Positions 20,102 through 32,857 of a stretch of DNA of 64,000 nt are shown in pieces. The DNA is from Rheum nobile. Lineage: Eukaryota > Streptophyta > Magnoliopsida > Caryophyllales > Polygonaceae. Each line of letters begins with the position of its first letter. The first letter of the stretch is position 1. Where the stretch lies: the NCBI GenBank assembly GCA_027886185.1, contig WOAB01000476.1:6262001-6326000 (forward strand), in the 5' to 3' direction. A program made the translations under genes and the position numbers. The notes under the pieces were generated by a model. The model saw only the letters and a list, made by a program, of their open reading frames with translations. It made no database searches and was not told the origin of the DNA.

Positions 20102-23100
20102 ATGGTGAACCCAAGAAGCACGAGGATTTCGACTCGAGCCGGTGCTAGGACTAGCCAAAATCCCAGGCCAGCAGGAAGAGGTGTTCAGGATGAAAACGAG
20201 TCAGAGTCTCGCGTCCAGCAGAGGCGTGAAGGTCAGGATCAGACCCAGGCGTCGATGCTGTTTGACGCCGCAGCTGTTGAGGCGATCCGTGGGATCGTGA
20301 TGCAGGCTATTGCAGATGTCTTGAGACCAAGTGCGCCTCAAGCACAAGAAGTGCCTATTCACGCAGCGGTTCCTGATGTTGTGGGACCCAGAAACCCCGT
20401 GATACAGGAGACTGCCGTTAGGGCGAGGGACAGCTATGATCGCGCTCTTAAGACCATTACTTCCATGAGACCCGATTGCTATAACGGGAAAGGAGAGCTA
20501 GTGGCAGTGACTCATTGGTTCTCCCATATGGAGAGGCTGTTCAGGAACGTGGAGTGTACGGAGGCCGAGAAGGTCCATATCGCTTCTCTTCAGCTGAAGG
20601 AGGAGGCTAGCGAGTGGTGGGAGAGCACTGGTTTGGCTGAGAGCCCAGTGTTCACTTGGTCGATGTTCAAGACCAAGATGGTTGATCGCTTTTTCTCTCG
20701 TGCTATGAGAGAGGAGAAGCATAAAGAGTTCTTGTACCCTCAGACTGATGGTCTGAGAGTGACAAAGTTGGCATCTAAGTTCAACCATCTTCTACAATAC
20801 GCCACTGCCGAGATCACCAGCGAGGCTCAAAAGATCTGGTACTTCCACGAGTGGATGAACCCGGATATCAAGCCATTAATGGTACACCACACATGCTCTA
20901 CCTTGGAGCAGTATGTGGATTGTGCCTATAAGCTGGAGGTAACTCTCGAGGAGTCGATCAAGAGGCGCAACCGACAGAAGTTGATGCAGAATCAGAACCA
21001 GGGAGGTGGTTTTAAGCGCCCTGCGCCACCGTCTAACTTCGCCAAGTCCGGCCGAGCTAAGACGGAGATGACGCAAGGGGGATCGACTCAGCAGTCAGGG
21101 CAGACCAGGAGTACAGTTCAGTGTTATAACTGTGGTACTGCTGGGCACAAGAGCACTGAGTGTCGGAAGGAGAGGAGACCATGCTTTGGGTGTGGACGTG
21201 ATGGTCATCTGCAAAACTTCTGCAAGCAGGGGAAGCAGAAGGGAGTAGAGTCGCAGCAAGGGTCAGTTCATCAGAGCAACCGACCTAGGTTTAAGCCTGC
21301 CGAGACTCCTAGCCCTTCAGTGCAGACGACTGCTCAGAACAGGGGAAAGGCCCCAGCTGTTTCTGGAAGTCAGGGCCAACGCTTGTACGAGATGCGTGAG
21401 GCAGATGGACCCAACGCTCCGATTGCTCAAGGTACTCTATACCTTCACTCTACTTCAGTGTGCATTCTGTTTGATTCTGGTGCTACGCATTCCTTTATTT
21501 CGGATAGCTGTGTTAGCAAGTTAGACTTAGTGTGCAATGATTCGTGCGACCCTTTCGTCGTTAATCTTCCTAATGGAGAACGTTTGGTGGGAACCAAACA
21601 TTTGTCCGACTTTCCGATTACCATTCAGGGTAAGGAATTCGAGGCAGATTTAATCTGCATAGCCATGGCTCCATACGACATTATTCTCGGTATGGATTGC
21701 CTGACGCGTCACAAGGCGGTGATCGACTTCAGTTCAAGAACAGCGACGGTGTCATTCGGGGGCCAATTCGTGTGCAAGTTCAAAGGTCGAAATGACGCTG
21801 ATAACGGCAAGCTGATCAATGCGATGGCTGCGTTTAAGCTACTACGACAAGGATGTGTCGGGTACCTTTGCTACTTGGATTCGCCTGCGAAGGATGAACC
21901 TGAGGTTCTTGATATTCCTATAGTTAGGGAGTTTTCGGATGTCTTTCCGGAAGAAATTCTTGGATTGCCCCCGAGCCGTGACGTAGAATTTTCAATTGAT
22001 CTCGAGCCTGGTACGGCGCCGATTTCCAAATCACCGTATCGGATGGCTCCTGCTGAGATGCAAGAATTGAAGAATCAACTTGAAGATCTTCTTGATAAAG
22101 GTTATGTCAGGCCGAGTGCATCGCCGTGGGGTGCTCCGGTATTATTCGTCAAAAAGAAGGACGGATCGTTCCGACTTTGTATCGACTACCGAGAGTTGAA
22201 CATGGTGACGATCAAGAACAAGTATCCTTTGCCTAGGATTGATGACTTGTTGGACCAGTTGCAAGGAGAAAAGGTTTTCTCCAAGATCGACCTAAGATCT
22301 GGATATCATCAACTCAGGATTCGGGAGCAGGACATTCCTAGAACTGCGTTTAGGACCAGATATGGTCATTATGAGTTCGTAGTGATGCCTTTTGGGCTTA
22401 CAAATGCTCCAGCTGTCTTTATGGACTTGATGAACCGATGTTTTCACCAGTACTTGGATAAGTTCATGGTGGTCTTCATAGACGACATTCTGATCTACTC
22501 TCCGAGTGAAGAAGTCCATGAGGAACATCTGCGGATTGCCTTGTCAATCCTTAGACAACATCAGCTTTATGCTAAATTGTCTAAATGTGAATTCTGGATA
22601 AAGGAAGTGGCTTTCTTAGGCCACGTGATCAATAAAAATGGGGTTATGGTTGATCCTCAAAAGATTGAAGCGGTAGCCAAATGGACACAGCCCCAGAACG
22701 TAAAAGAGGTGCGTAGTTTTCTTGGACTTGCCGGGTATTATAGAAGGTTCGTAGAAGGATTTTCAAAGATCGCTCTACCTATGACCAATCTACTCCGCAA
22801 GGTCCACAAGAAGTTTGTCTGGAATGACAAGTGCGAGGTCAGTTTCCAGGAGTTGAAGCGACGGTTGACCTCGGCACCCGTGTTAGCACTCCTAGAGGGG
22901 AATGACGATTATGTGGTCTATAGTGATGCTTCCAAGTGTGGTCTTGGTTGTGTTTTGATGCAAAGGGGCAGAGTCATTGCTTACGCATCTAGACAACTCA
23001 AGACTTACGAAGAAAACTATCCGACCCATGATCTTGAGTTAGCAGCGGTTGTCTTTGCGCTGAAGATTTGGAGGCATTACCTCTATGGTATAAGATGCCA

Positions 23101-24797
23101 AGTCTTCACTGACCACAAAAGTCTCAAGTATATATTTACTCAGAAGGAGTTAAATATGAGACAACGCCGCTGGCTAGAGTTGCTCAAGGACTATGACATG
23201 GAGTTGTTGTATCATCCGGGCAAGGCTAATGTAGTAGCTGATGCGCTAAGGCGGAAGACAACGCACGAGACTGTGGTTGCTCTACTTACTGCTCAAACCA
23301 AGCTAAACCAAGAGTCATGCGACATTGAAGTCTTATATGACCAGCGTAGAGGGTACCTGAGTATGATGGAAATTCAGGCTACACTGTTGGATCAGATCAA
23401 AGAAAAACAAGTCGATGACATCATCTTGGTAAAGTTAAGCAGTGAGGTAATGGATGAGAAAGCTCCCAGTTTTGTGGTTCAGGATGATGGATCACTTTGG
23501 TTTCAGGATCGGATCTGTGTGCCTGACACAGAAGGTCTTCGTCAGTTGGTGATGAGAGAAGCTCATTCATCTGCTTATTCTGTGCATCCTGACTCTAGCA
23601 AGATGTACAAGGATCTCAGGAAGAAGTTTTGGTGGCCAAACATGAAGTGGGACGTAGCAGACTTTGTGGCAAAGTGTTTAACTTGCCAGAAGGTCAAGAT
23701 CGAACACCGCAGGCCAGGTGATGAGATGCTACCTCTCCCCGTACCAGAATGGAAATGGGAGGACATTTCCATGGACTTCGTCACTGGGCTACCCAAGACT
23801 CGAAGTCAGAGAGATGCTATCTGGGTAATTGTGGATATGCTTACAAAGAGTGTTCATTTCATAGCCATCAAGACCACATGGGAAACCCAGAAGCTAGCCG
23901 AAGTTTACCAGAAGGAGATTGTCCGCTTACATGGCATTCCTAAGACCATTGTATCGGACCGAGATGGCCGTTTCATGTCAAGATTCTGGAAGGAACTTCA
24001 TAAGGCTATGGGGACCGAGTTGAGGTTCAGTACAGCGTTTCATCCTCAGACAGATGGCCAGTCTGAAAGGACCATCCAGACTCTGGAGGATATGCTTAGA
24101 GCTTGTGTGCTTGATCGTCCGACTAGCTGGAAGGACAACTTGAGTCTGATTGAGTTCACGTACAACAATAGCTGGCATGCTACAATCAAGATGGCTCCGT
24201 TTGAAGCTTTGTATGGTCGCAGATGCAGATCTCCGATTTGTTGGGACGATAATGCCGACAAAATTCTGCTTGGACCAGAGTTGGTCGAAAGGACGACTTC
24301 AGACATTGCTTTGATCAGACAAAGAATGTTGACCGCTCAGAGTTGACAGAAGTCCTACGCAGATCGGAAGCGCAGGACTGTCGAGTTCAAGGTCGGTGAC
24401 AAAGTTTTTGTCAAGGTATCGCCTTCCAAAGGAGTTTAACCCTCGCTACGTGGGACCATTCGAAATTCTGGATAGAGTGGGATCTCTAGCAATGCGTTTG
24501 GCATTGCCACCATCGGCTCACCCGATGCATAACGTGTTCCACGTGTCTTTACTCAGAAGGTATGTACCAGATGAGTCTCATGTACTTAGTTACGAGGACA
24601 TTGAGATTCAAGCTAATGGTACTTATGAAGAGTTGCCCGTGCGCATTTTGGAGCATCGGGAGAAGCATTTGCGCAACAAGATCGTATCATTGGTACGAGT
24701 GCTGTGGTCCAAGTCAGGGACCGAAGAAGTTACTTGGGAGACGTGGGAAACCGAGTCAGATATGCTCAGGCGTTTTCCCGAGTTATTCTCGACATAA
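20102..24797 (+). pseudogene. gag-pol: A2 gag-pol polyprotein with chromodomain (late stop and 26 bp deletion)
   Basis: Starts ATGGTGAACCCAAGA and is open for 1414 codons. Gag core to about residue 330, with ASEWWE; CCHC knuckles at residues 341-354 and 361-374; protease DSG at 458-460; RT about 640-830 with FIDD at 792-795; RNase H from about 935; integrase zinc finger near 1160; catalytic Asp 1225, Asp 1286 and Glu 1322 (a 35-residue DD35E gap). A TGA at 24344-24346 (CGA in A1) cuts the integrase C-terminus. A 26 bp deletion near 24434 relative to A1 shifts the frame before the chromodomain, which ends at 24795-24797. Gag and pol lie in one frame, as usual for Tekay elements. It is the best-preserved gypsy copy here and still broken. 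Confidence 0.94.
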
Positions 24798-24833
24798 GTT
24801 TCGGGGTCGAAACTTCTTGTAAGGGGGAGGAGA
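24798..24833 (+). promoter_or_regulatory. A2 pre-PPT stem-loop and polypurine tract
   Basis: GTTTCG-GGGT-CGAAAC at 24798-24813 directly after the pol stop, then the purine tract ending at the LTR start (24834). Confidence 0.8.
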
Positions 24834-27255
24834 TGTGATACCCCGTAATTTTGTAAGGTTATATTGGGAATTATGGAATTTTCCTGGGTACCCGTTGTGT
24901 ACATCGGATTTAATTCAGGTAGTTTGAGACATTCTGTAATGTGCTCTGTATCTGTAATATTTTTCTCAGTGAAATAATATACAGACATCATGCCTTGGAG
25001 TTTAATTGTCGTTCGCGTACAATAATTTTTAACCCGGTTTAATGTCTTATCCGTTCAAAGCTGAACGAGCGGGAAAAAGGGTCACGGCGACCGCCGTAAA
25101 GTCGCGGCGACCGCCGTCGTGAGACCCAAGCACGGCGACCGCCGTAAAGATACGGCGCCCTCCGTTCTAACGCCCGAGGAGGCAGCTGATGTGTCATGAC
25201 CGCGGCAACCGCCGTAAATTACGGCGACTGCCGTAAGTGCCGTCATCGTTGCCCAGCAGTCGTTGCCCGTTGGTCGCCGGCGTTGTTTCTGATGAGCGCC
25301 GAAGTAGCTCTAGGCCCTCGTCTTCGAACTCCAGATGTGTTGGCTATAAAAGGAGGTGCTGGGGGAGAGGTTTTGAGCCATCCAAGAACCAAACCTCTGC
25401 CAAATTCGCCTCTCGCCGGAGTTGTGCCTTCGCCGGAAATTTCGATGCTTTCGTCGGTGTTGTTAGTGGTGTTTCCAGCAGCCTTTGTGAAGCCTTGTGG
25501 TTGCCTTGGAAGGTCAGAAACCAAGCCAGGCTGAAAGGGGTCGAAACGCGCTTTGTTTTGGTGAGATTTCTCTCGTTCTGCGTCGTCTGAGTTCGTCACG
25601 GTGACCGCCGTGTTCTTTGCGGTGACCGCCGTGATGAAGACGGCGACCGCCGCCAAGAACGGCGACCGCCGCCAGTGCCCAGAATGATTTCGTGGCTTTG
25701 GCTTGGTGGGTTGTCGTCGTGGCGTCTTTCCTTTCGTGTTCTTTCACCGTGTTTAGATTCGTACCGTTTATGTCGGATCTAACTTAGGGTTCCTTTTATG
25801 GGTCGACTCGAAGGTTGTTGTGCTGTCGGAACTATACCGTGTCGAGCCCGGAATCCAGTGACGTCTTTAGACTATTCTGCGGAGTAAGGCAAGTGGCGGT
25901 TCGCTCTTGCTCTTTCGTTCCATATTTACATTAATTATCAGTAGTTTATCTGAGTAATTAATTTGGAATGAATATTTTGTTTGTCTGGAAACGGTTTTGA
26001 TAAACTGTTTTGAAAATCATATAATAGGTTGTATATCTGTTAGAACAACGCTATTATCTGTGATCGCCTTTCGGGCCTTTATGTGGATTTATCCTATAAC
26101 TGTGGTGATGCTGTAACTGTTTAGTTAGCACTGTTAGATAGGAACGTTACTCGGACACTTTCCAGTCGTTTCTTTATAATCTGGTAGAGGGGTGGCTCGT
26201 CCCCATCCAATACCATTCTAAGATCATGACCGGTCTCTTACACATGTGTGTAGAGACAGGACACTTAGTTGGTGTCACAAACCTTTCGGTATACGTCACT
26301 CTCGACGAAACGTATACTAAGATGTGTCGTCCCATTGGTGGGGTACGCATGTAAAAGTCTATAATGTGATGTGTGTTTTGAAACATAAATCAGATAAGTG
26401 CTACCTTGACGCACATAATTAATACACCTTGGGCGAGTAGTGCAGCTAAGTTCAGTGCAGCTAGGAAAACTCGTCTTGACTTGAATTTAGTACGTTCTCT
26501 TTCCAATCTGGATTCGCTGTAGGCGATGAGGTTGGTCGTGAACCGAAGCATCTCAGTCAGTTTTAAATCATTGTTGTATGATTCTATAACTCTCTAGATT
26601 TGTCATACTTCCTTAAAGACTCATTTCAGTTGGAGTCTTCTTTCGAGTCGATTTCTGTGAAGATTCAGTCTTCCAGAATCTTCTCTTGTGCATACCTCTT
26701 GTTTATTCCAATAGGAATATGATGGTTGACTACCGTTATCGGTTATTATCCGAGAAGCGATGAGTCTAACCTAATATGACTGCTTTGAACCAGTCTGCTT
26801 TTTACCCTTGCTAGTCTATTCATTTAGACTAACCAACCAATATTTTCCCTTGCATGGTTGGCTGGTGTCATCCGTTCGATTCGGCACATCAGTTAAGAAG
26901 TAGCTCAGAAGATTAGAAGGACTATGGAGTCGGCGGTGGTTTTTGAATGTTTTAATTATTTCTTTAATCAGGTTATGATCCTTTGGACAATAATTCCGAT
27001 TGTAATGTACTTTCTTAGTCTTCCGTTGTGTTTGGTTTAAACTATGTTTTGACCTATTCGGGATTGGGTTGTAATCCCATAACTCTTGTTTCCTCGACAA
27101 TGTTATGTTTTGGAATTTAATGCTTGATCATTGTGTATCAATCGCATTTCATAAATTGTATTTATTTGGTAAAGCCTTGGGTGATCTCGGTAAGGAACAC
27201 TGGGGTCACTGGCGGTAATACATTTCCAAAAGGGTTAAGTTTTGGGGGTGTTACA
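24834..27255 (+). repeat. A2 3' LTR (2422 bp)
   Basis: TGTGATACCCC to GGTGTTACA. TATAAAAG at 25345-25352. GC palindromes at 25084-25234 and 25598-25672; the downstream cluster has one more copy than the A1 or A2 5' LTR. No coding content supported. Confidence 0.94.
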
Positions 27256-27260
27256 GTGGA
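27256..27260 (+). repeat. Target site duplication GTGGA (right side of A2)
   Basis: Matches 16298-16302. The Sirevirus integrase frame resumes in phase directly after it. Confidence 0.93.
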
Positions 27261-29843
27261 CCCATGAGAGTTCAGAGCCTAGGAGGGAACAGGTATATCT
27301 TTGTTCTTGTCGATGACTTCTCTCGCTTTACTTGGACCATCTTTATTAAATCTAAGAGTGAAGTTATTGACCGCTTTAAAGATCTGGTTCCCTTGTTAGA
27401 AAAATCTCTTGATTGTTCACTCAATGCTATTCGGTCTGACCATGGTACCGAATTCGAAAATGGAGAATTTCTAACCTTTTGCAGTGAGCATGGAACTGAT
27501 CACAACTTCTCTGCACCATACACTCCTCAACAAAATGGAGTAGTGGAAAGGAAGAACAGAACTTTGGAAGACATGGCTCGGACTATGCTGATCTCAAGTG
27601 GACTCTCTCAATCATTTTGGGCTGAGGCGATCAACACAGCTTGCTACATCATCAATCGAGCCATGCTTCGCCCAATCACAGAAAATACACCCTATGAGCT
27701 CCTAAGAGGAAGAGTTCCCAACATCTCACATCCGAGAGTGTTCGGATGCAAGTGCTTTGTGCACAACAATGGGAAGGACAATCTTGGAAAATTCGACCCA
27801 AGAAGTGATGAAGGAATCTTCATTGGATACGCCTCGGGTAGCAAGGCGTACAAAGTCTTCAACAAAAGGACTAAAAAGGTAGAAGAAAGTGTTCATGTTA
27901 TTTTTAATGAAAAATCACTTGGAAGGATTATGCAGAACACCACCAATTCCTTTGAAGACCCGTTTCCCAAGTCATATCAAGAAAATCCAGATGAAGATGT
28001 CACTCCACCCAGTTCCTGCACTGCTGCTCGGAACCCTCCAATGGCTCCTCCACCAGTTCCCATGAATAATGAACAACAATCCATTTCTGGGAATCATGAG
28101 CATGACGACAATATCTGTGGAGACCTCAATGACTCATCTTCCCACATGATCTTCAATGGAGAAGGTGATCCCAACTAGGAAGCTGAATGCTCAACTCAGA
28201 ATGTCTCCACATCAAATGCTCTAGCCCCTAACAGAGAAAGAAGAGTCGTCAAGCCTCCAGTCAGGTACGAACATCTAACCTTCTTTGCCTTCAATGCCTT
28301 TTTGTCTATTGTGGAACCAAAGAACATAGGTGAGGCACTGAAGGACGCGGACTGGATCCAAGCTATGCAAGAAGAGCTTCATCAGTTTGAAAGGAACAAA
28401 GTATGGCATCTAGTTCCTCATCCCAAGGATAAACACATCATAGGAACCATATGGGTTTTCAGAAACAAGCTGGATGATACAGGAGCTGTGATAAGGAACA
28501 AAGCGAGACTTGTAGCTCAAGGATACAATCAACAAGAAGGAATCGACTATGATGAAACCTATGCTCCAGTGGCAAGGATTGAGGTAATAAGATTGTTGAT
28601 TGCCTTCGCATCACACAAAGGGTTCAAGTTGTTCCAAATGGATGTAAAGACGGCCTTCCTCAATGGAATTCTTCAAGAAGAAGTCTATGTAAAGCAACCT
28701 CCAGGTTTTGAAGACGATGATCATCCAGATCATGTCTACTTTCTAGACAAGGCACTCTATGGCCTCAAGCAAGCTCCCAGAGCTTGGTATGATCGTCTTG
28801 CCCAGTTCCTACTCTCAAATGGCTACAGGCATGGAGTTATTGATAAGACTATCTTCATCCTAGAAGAAGAAGGTAACATCTGAGTGGTTTAAATCTATGT
28901 TGATGATATCATTTTTGGTTCCACTAATCTGTCCCTTGTAGACAAGTTCAAAGACTTGATGAGCAGTGAATTTGAAATGAGTTTAATTGGGGAACTCACA
29001 TTCTTCCTCGGATTACAAATCACTCAAAAGGAAGATGGTATTCAAATCCACCAACAGAAGTATGTCAGGGAACTACTGAAGAAGTTCAAAATGGATTCAT
29101 GCAAGCCTCTCTCCACTCCCATATCCACCATTGCCCATCTGGATAAGGACCACTCGAGTCCTATAGTGGAGGAGAAGCTCTATAGAGGTATGATAGGCTC
29201 ACTCATGTACCTAACCGCTAGTCGACCAGACATTGTCTTTGCTGTTGGCTTGTGTGCTAGGTTCCAATCTTGTCCGAGAAAAACCCACTTGGCTGCTGTG
29301 AAGAGAATACTTCGATATCTCAAGGGAACTGACGATCTCTGCATTTGGTACCCCAAAGAATGTCCCTTTGAGCTCATGGGTTTCACTGATGCTGATTATG
29401 CTGGATATTTGGTGGATAGAAAGAGCACTTCTGGAATGGCACAGTTCCTAGGCCCTTGCCTTGTGTCATGGGGATCAAAGAAACAAGTTTCAGTCTCCCT
29501 CTCCACCACAGAATCCGAGTACATTGCAGCCGCCTCCTGCTGTTCCCAACTTCTCTGGCTAAAGCAACAACTCGCGGACTTTGGTATGTCTTATGGCCCT
29601 CTCACTATTCTTTGTGATAACACTAGTGCCATAAACATCTCTAAAAATCATGTGCATCATACTAGGACCAAGCATATTGACATAAGACATCATTTTCTTA
29701 GAGATCATATTGAGAAGGGAAACATCATTATGAATTTTTATAGAACTGAAGATCAGGTTGCAGATATTTTCACTAAGGCATTGAATAGAGTTCCTTTCGA
29801 GAACCTTAGATTGGAACTAGGAATGATTCCTATTACTCAGTAG
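27261..29843 (+). pseudogene. pol: S unit 2 integrase core, reverse transcriptase, RNase H (three stops)
   Basis: Same architecture as 6870-9452. Second Asp codon at 27438-27440 and Glu near 27546 give DD35E spacing. The TAG at 28176-28178 between integrase and RT is shared with unit 1. Two stops flank VV immediately before the YVDD motif (near 28881 and 28890; the second is CAA to TAA). RNase H is open here, including residues that are stops in unit 1. So the two units decayed independently after duplication, and neither encodes a full enzyme. Confidence 0.92.
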
Positions 29844-29903
29844 TTACCTTAGTTTAAAGAATTCCTTCTAGTTTCCCTGATTGACTAGTTTAAGTTATTT
29901 AAC

Positions 29904-30125
29904 TTGTTGAGTCTTGATATCATTGTGTTATATCTTTTGCTACAAACCCTTATTGTCATAATGGTTTCTTACAAAGGCTTAGATAAATTTTTCTGGTTCG
30001 TTTCCTTTTGGTCCTCATTATTCTTTCAACTCCTCATTGTTCAAATTTCTTTGATGGCCCAAAAGTCACAATCTGATTATATTTCTATCCCAACAATACA
30101 AGCCGAAATGATGATTGTGTACTAA
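29904..30125 (+). CDS. Small hydrophobic ORF, S unit 2
   Basis: Counterpart of 9513-9734: 73 codons, open, with two hydrophobic stretches and a few amino acid changes. The same doubt applies, since T-rich DNA gives hydrophobic frames by chance and the copies are recent. Confidence 0.25.
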   Translation: MLSLDIIVLYLLLQTLIVIMVSYKGLDKFFWFVSFWSSLFFQLLIVQISLMAQKSQSDYISIPTIQAEMMIVY

Positions 30126-30608
30126 GACCTACCCTTGCCTCATTGCTCAATTCAGTTCTCTATGATCCATCTCTAAACCCTCTCTGAGAATTAATGTGCA
30201 ATGTTTGACCCACATCAAAGGTTCCCATACATCCCTCTAGCACGCTGAATATATCGCCAGAAAGGAACCAGAATGCAATGCTTCTCCAACGGCTAGATTG
30301 GCACCTCCCAGAAGTTATTTATGGCAAATCTCAGAAGCTCAGACCGGTCTTATCAGTTAGCAGGCTCCCCTCTTCTCTGAATGGGCAAGTTTTGAATTGT
30401 TTTGATCCGTTCCAAAAAGCTACAATTAGCCTTCAATGCTCCGGATTCTCCCCAATCCTCTCAACGGCTAGATTTGCTTCAACGGTCTCTTCAGCCCTCA
30501 CCGCCTTTAAAGAGTGGCCCTATTCATCAAAGCTATCCCACAACTCGCCATTTCTCTGATCTTCTGCTTCTCCTTCTCTCAAACACAGAAATCCTTAAAT
30601 CCTCAAAA
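30126..30608 (+). other. S unit 2 non-coding leader of the accessory ORF
   Basis: No gene recognised. About 50 bases present in unit 1 are missing here near 30201, between CAATG repeats. Confidence 0.65.
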
Positions 30609-32237
30609 ATGGCCAACCAAAACCCTAATGTTATCCTGGATGAGGAAGAGGCTGCCATTCTCAGAGCCTTTCGAGAAAAGAAGGCAGTTTCATCTTCTAA
30701 GCCCATTTCTGCCACCTCCTCTCAAAAATCCCAACCTAAAGAGAAAGCAGTGGAGAACCCTGTGGAGAAACTAGTGGAGCAACCCGAAGAGAAACTTGAG
30801 GAGCCACCAAAGGAACAGGCTGAGGAGAAAGCCATGGCCATCACTCTGGCCTCTGAATCGGCCACCAAATCCGCCTCCGAAGCTGGCTCTCATGACTCCT
30901 CGCCTGACAAGTCTCTCCAAGAGCTCCTCAGCCCTCAACCCTCACCAGTAAGCCTCAAATCTAAAACCACCTCTAACCCTGATCCCTCAGTCGCCACTAG
31001 AATGAAACAAAGAAAGAGGAGCTCCCATGCTATAGTTCCCTATAAGGCCAAATCCACAAAAGAAACCAAATCCACAAAAAGAGCCAAAATCACCACCTTC
31101 TCTGCCTCTTCCTCCCTGGGTCACGTCTCTTCTCTCTTCTCTAAGAGGAAGTTCCTTAAGCCTCTCATAATCGGCAAGGAATTCTGGACCCAAGAACTGG
31201 CAGAAGAAGATGAGGAAATGTTTAGAGAGGCCCTGGATGAGCTCCATTCTCTGCTATAGTTTCAAGGCTGGGACGAGATGTTGACTGAGCCCTTCTCTGC
31301 TTCTGATGAGGTCGTCCGCCTATTTTACCAGTCCATGGAGTTTGTGCCTGCAAAGGAGAACTGTCCCTATAACGAAGCCATTCTCATATGGAAGGGAACC
31401 AACTATCCCATGTCCGCCAACCTCATTGCGTCTGCTCTAGGGATTGAGTCAAGGTCTGGGTTTGGCATTCTCCCTCAGAAAAAGGGATGGCCCAAGGGAA
31501 AGGGCTACAAATCCAAGGGAGCAGTGGTCAAGAAAATCTACGACGGCGCTTCCCCTTCATCTTTGGAGATAAAGGATCTCTCCATCGCAAACAGGCTATT
31601 ACACTTCTGGATCACCCGCAATCTGGTTCCCAGACAAGAGCACAGGAACGATGTTCTCATCACAGATGCCATTTATATGGACAAAGTACTCTCTGGTGTT
31701 CAATTGGTTCTCCCTCGTATTGTGTTGGCTCACATGCAGTTTTGTGCATCTCATGACTCACATGCTTTACCCTTCCCCCATATCATCAAAAATATCCTCT
31801 CTAACCTTCACCAGTACCCAGACGATCTGTCTGAGACAGTCTACAGCAAGTGTCTTACCATGGCCACAGTTCGGAAGTTGAAGACTAAGGAACAACTGCC
31901 CAACCCTTCTGAAGCTCAAGAAATTCCGCCTAAGGAAAAGGCGAGTTCCCAGGACCCTTCTAGTTCCCGACCACAGCTCAACCCCTCTTTAGACTCCTTT
32001 GCGATCCTTGCTGCTCTGGATCGTATTGAAAAGGCAATCATGGAAGGCTTGACTGCCATACCGGTCGCCCTCCATGATCAAGTAAAAGAGTTGGGGCGCA
32101 TAAATTCTATTGTTGTGGATCTGGTAGAAGTCCTTCAGAAGGATTGGCAAGGTGCAATCAGTGCTCATCAGGCCACGGGCCAAAACGTAGGAACTGACGA
32201 CAAAGCTGAAGACGAGGAGGCCGCTGCTCTGCCATAG
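30609..32237 (+). pseudogene. S unit 2 accessory ORF in env position (542 codons, one stop)
   Basis: ATG at 30609, natural stop TAG at 32235-32237. The only internal stop is 31257-31259 (CAG in unit 1). N-terminus: about 190 residues rich in Lys, Glu, Ser and Pro (KEKAVENPVEKLVEQPEEK), with basic clusters near residues 135-160. Middle, about 195-410: segment resembling the putative plant transposon protein domain (WKGTNYPMSANLIASALGI, DLSIANRLLHFWITRNL, DAIYMDKVLSGVQLVLPRI). C-terminus: ILAALDRIEKAIMEG and DQVKELGRINSIVVDLVEVL, probably a coiled coil, and an acidic end. No signal peptide or membrane span, so not an obvious envelope. Family likeness is from memory and moderate; function unknown. 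Confidence 0.78.
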
Positions 32238-32601
32238 GAACGCTTGTTCTGGTTCCCAGTGTTGTACCACCACAGCGTGCTAGTTGTTTCCCTTAGGATC
32301 CTACTCCCCTCGTCTATCCACTTGTTGTCCCTCCTAAGATTGCTTTTGTTGTTATCTTTGTCGCTTGTTGTCCTGTTGTTGGTCCTTGTTGGTTGTTGTT
32401 TATGTTGTTTTGTGGTTGGTCTTACCCGTCTTTGAACAATGTTCAGTTTAAGCTCTAATGATTATCTTTTGGTTTCGTTCCAATGATCAATCTGTTTTTT
32501 GCCTTAAAGCTTCCATTATGTTTCTGCTATGGGTTTGATGCAATTGTACATTCACTTGGACATCCTACTCTTAACTAGTACTTAATCTTTTCGATGATGT
32601 C
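32238..32601 (+). other. S unit 2 3' untranslated region
   Basis: T-rich stretch matching 11821-12224. No gene seen. Confidence 0.65.
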
Positions 32602-32857
32602 AAAAGGGGGAAGAAAAGGATAGGAACCTTGAACTTTGGAGACTGCTGAACTAATAGGAACCCTGAACTAGTTCTACTTCTAAGGGGGAATTTGAAATAA
32701 ACTCGTTCATTTGCTTAGGGGGAATTTGCAACCATTGAATGTTCTATCATTAATTTGTAATGTTGTAACTCCCTTAATCTCAACTGGTCTCATGAAATTC
32801 AAAGTCCTATTATGTTGCCAGGTTACTTGTATTTGTCATCATCAAAAAGGGGGAAAT
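32602..32857 (+). promoter_or_regulatory. Multiple polypurine tracts of S unit 2
   Basis: Four G5 tracts, at 32602-32617, about 32681-32690, about 32716-32725 and 32845-32857, in the same arrangement as unit 1. Confidence 0.83.

Larger units (their letters stand above)
16303..27255 (+). mobile_element. Element A2, full-length Ty3/gypsy Tekay-type chromovirus
   Basis: A 10.95 kb element with both LTRs, tRNA-Met primer site, acidic leader ORF, gag-pol with chromodomain, polypurine tract and target duplication. Long LTRs, the initiator-Met primer site and a C-terminal chromodomain match the Tekay/Del lineage. It lies in the same orientation as its Sirevirus host and splits the integrase codons. 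The two LTRs differ by point changes and small indels, so the insertion is old enough to have diverged. It was present before the 20 kb duplication. Confidence 0.94.
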
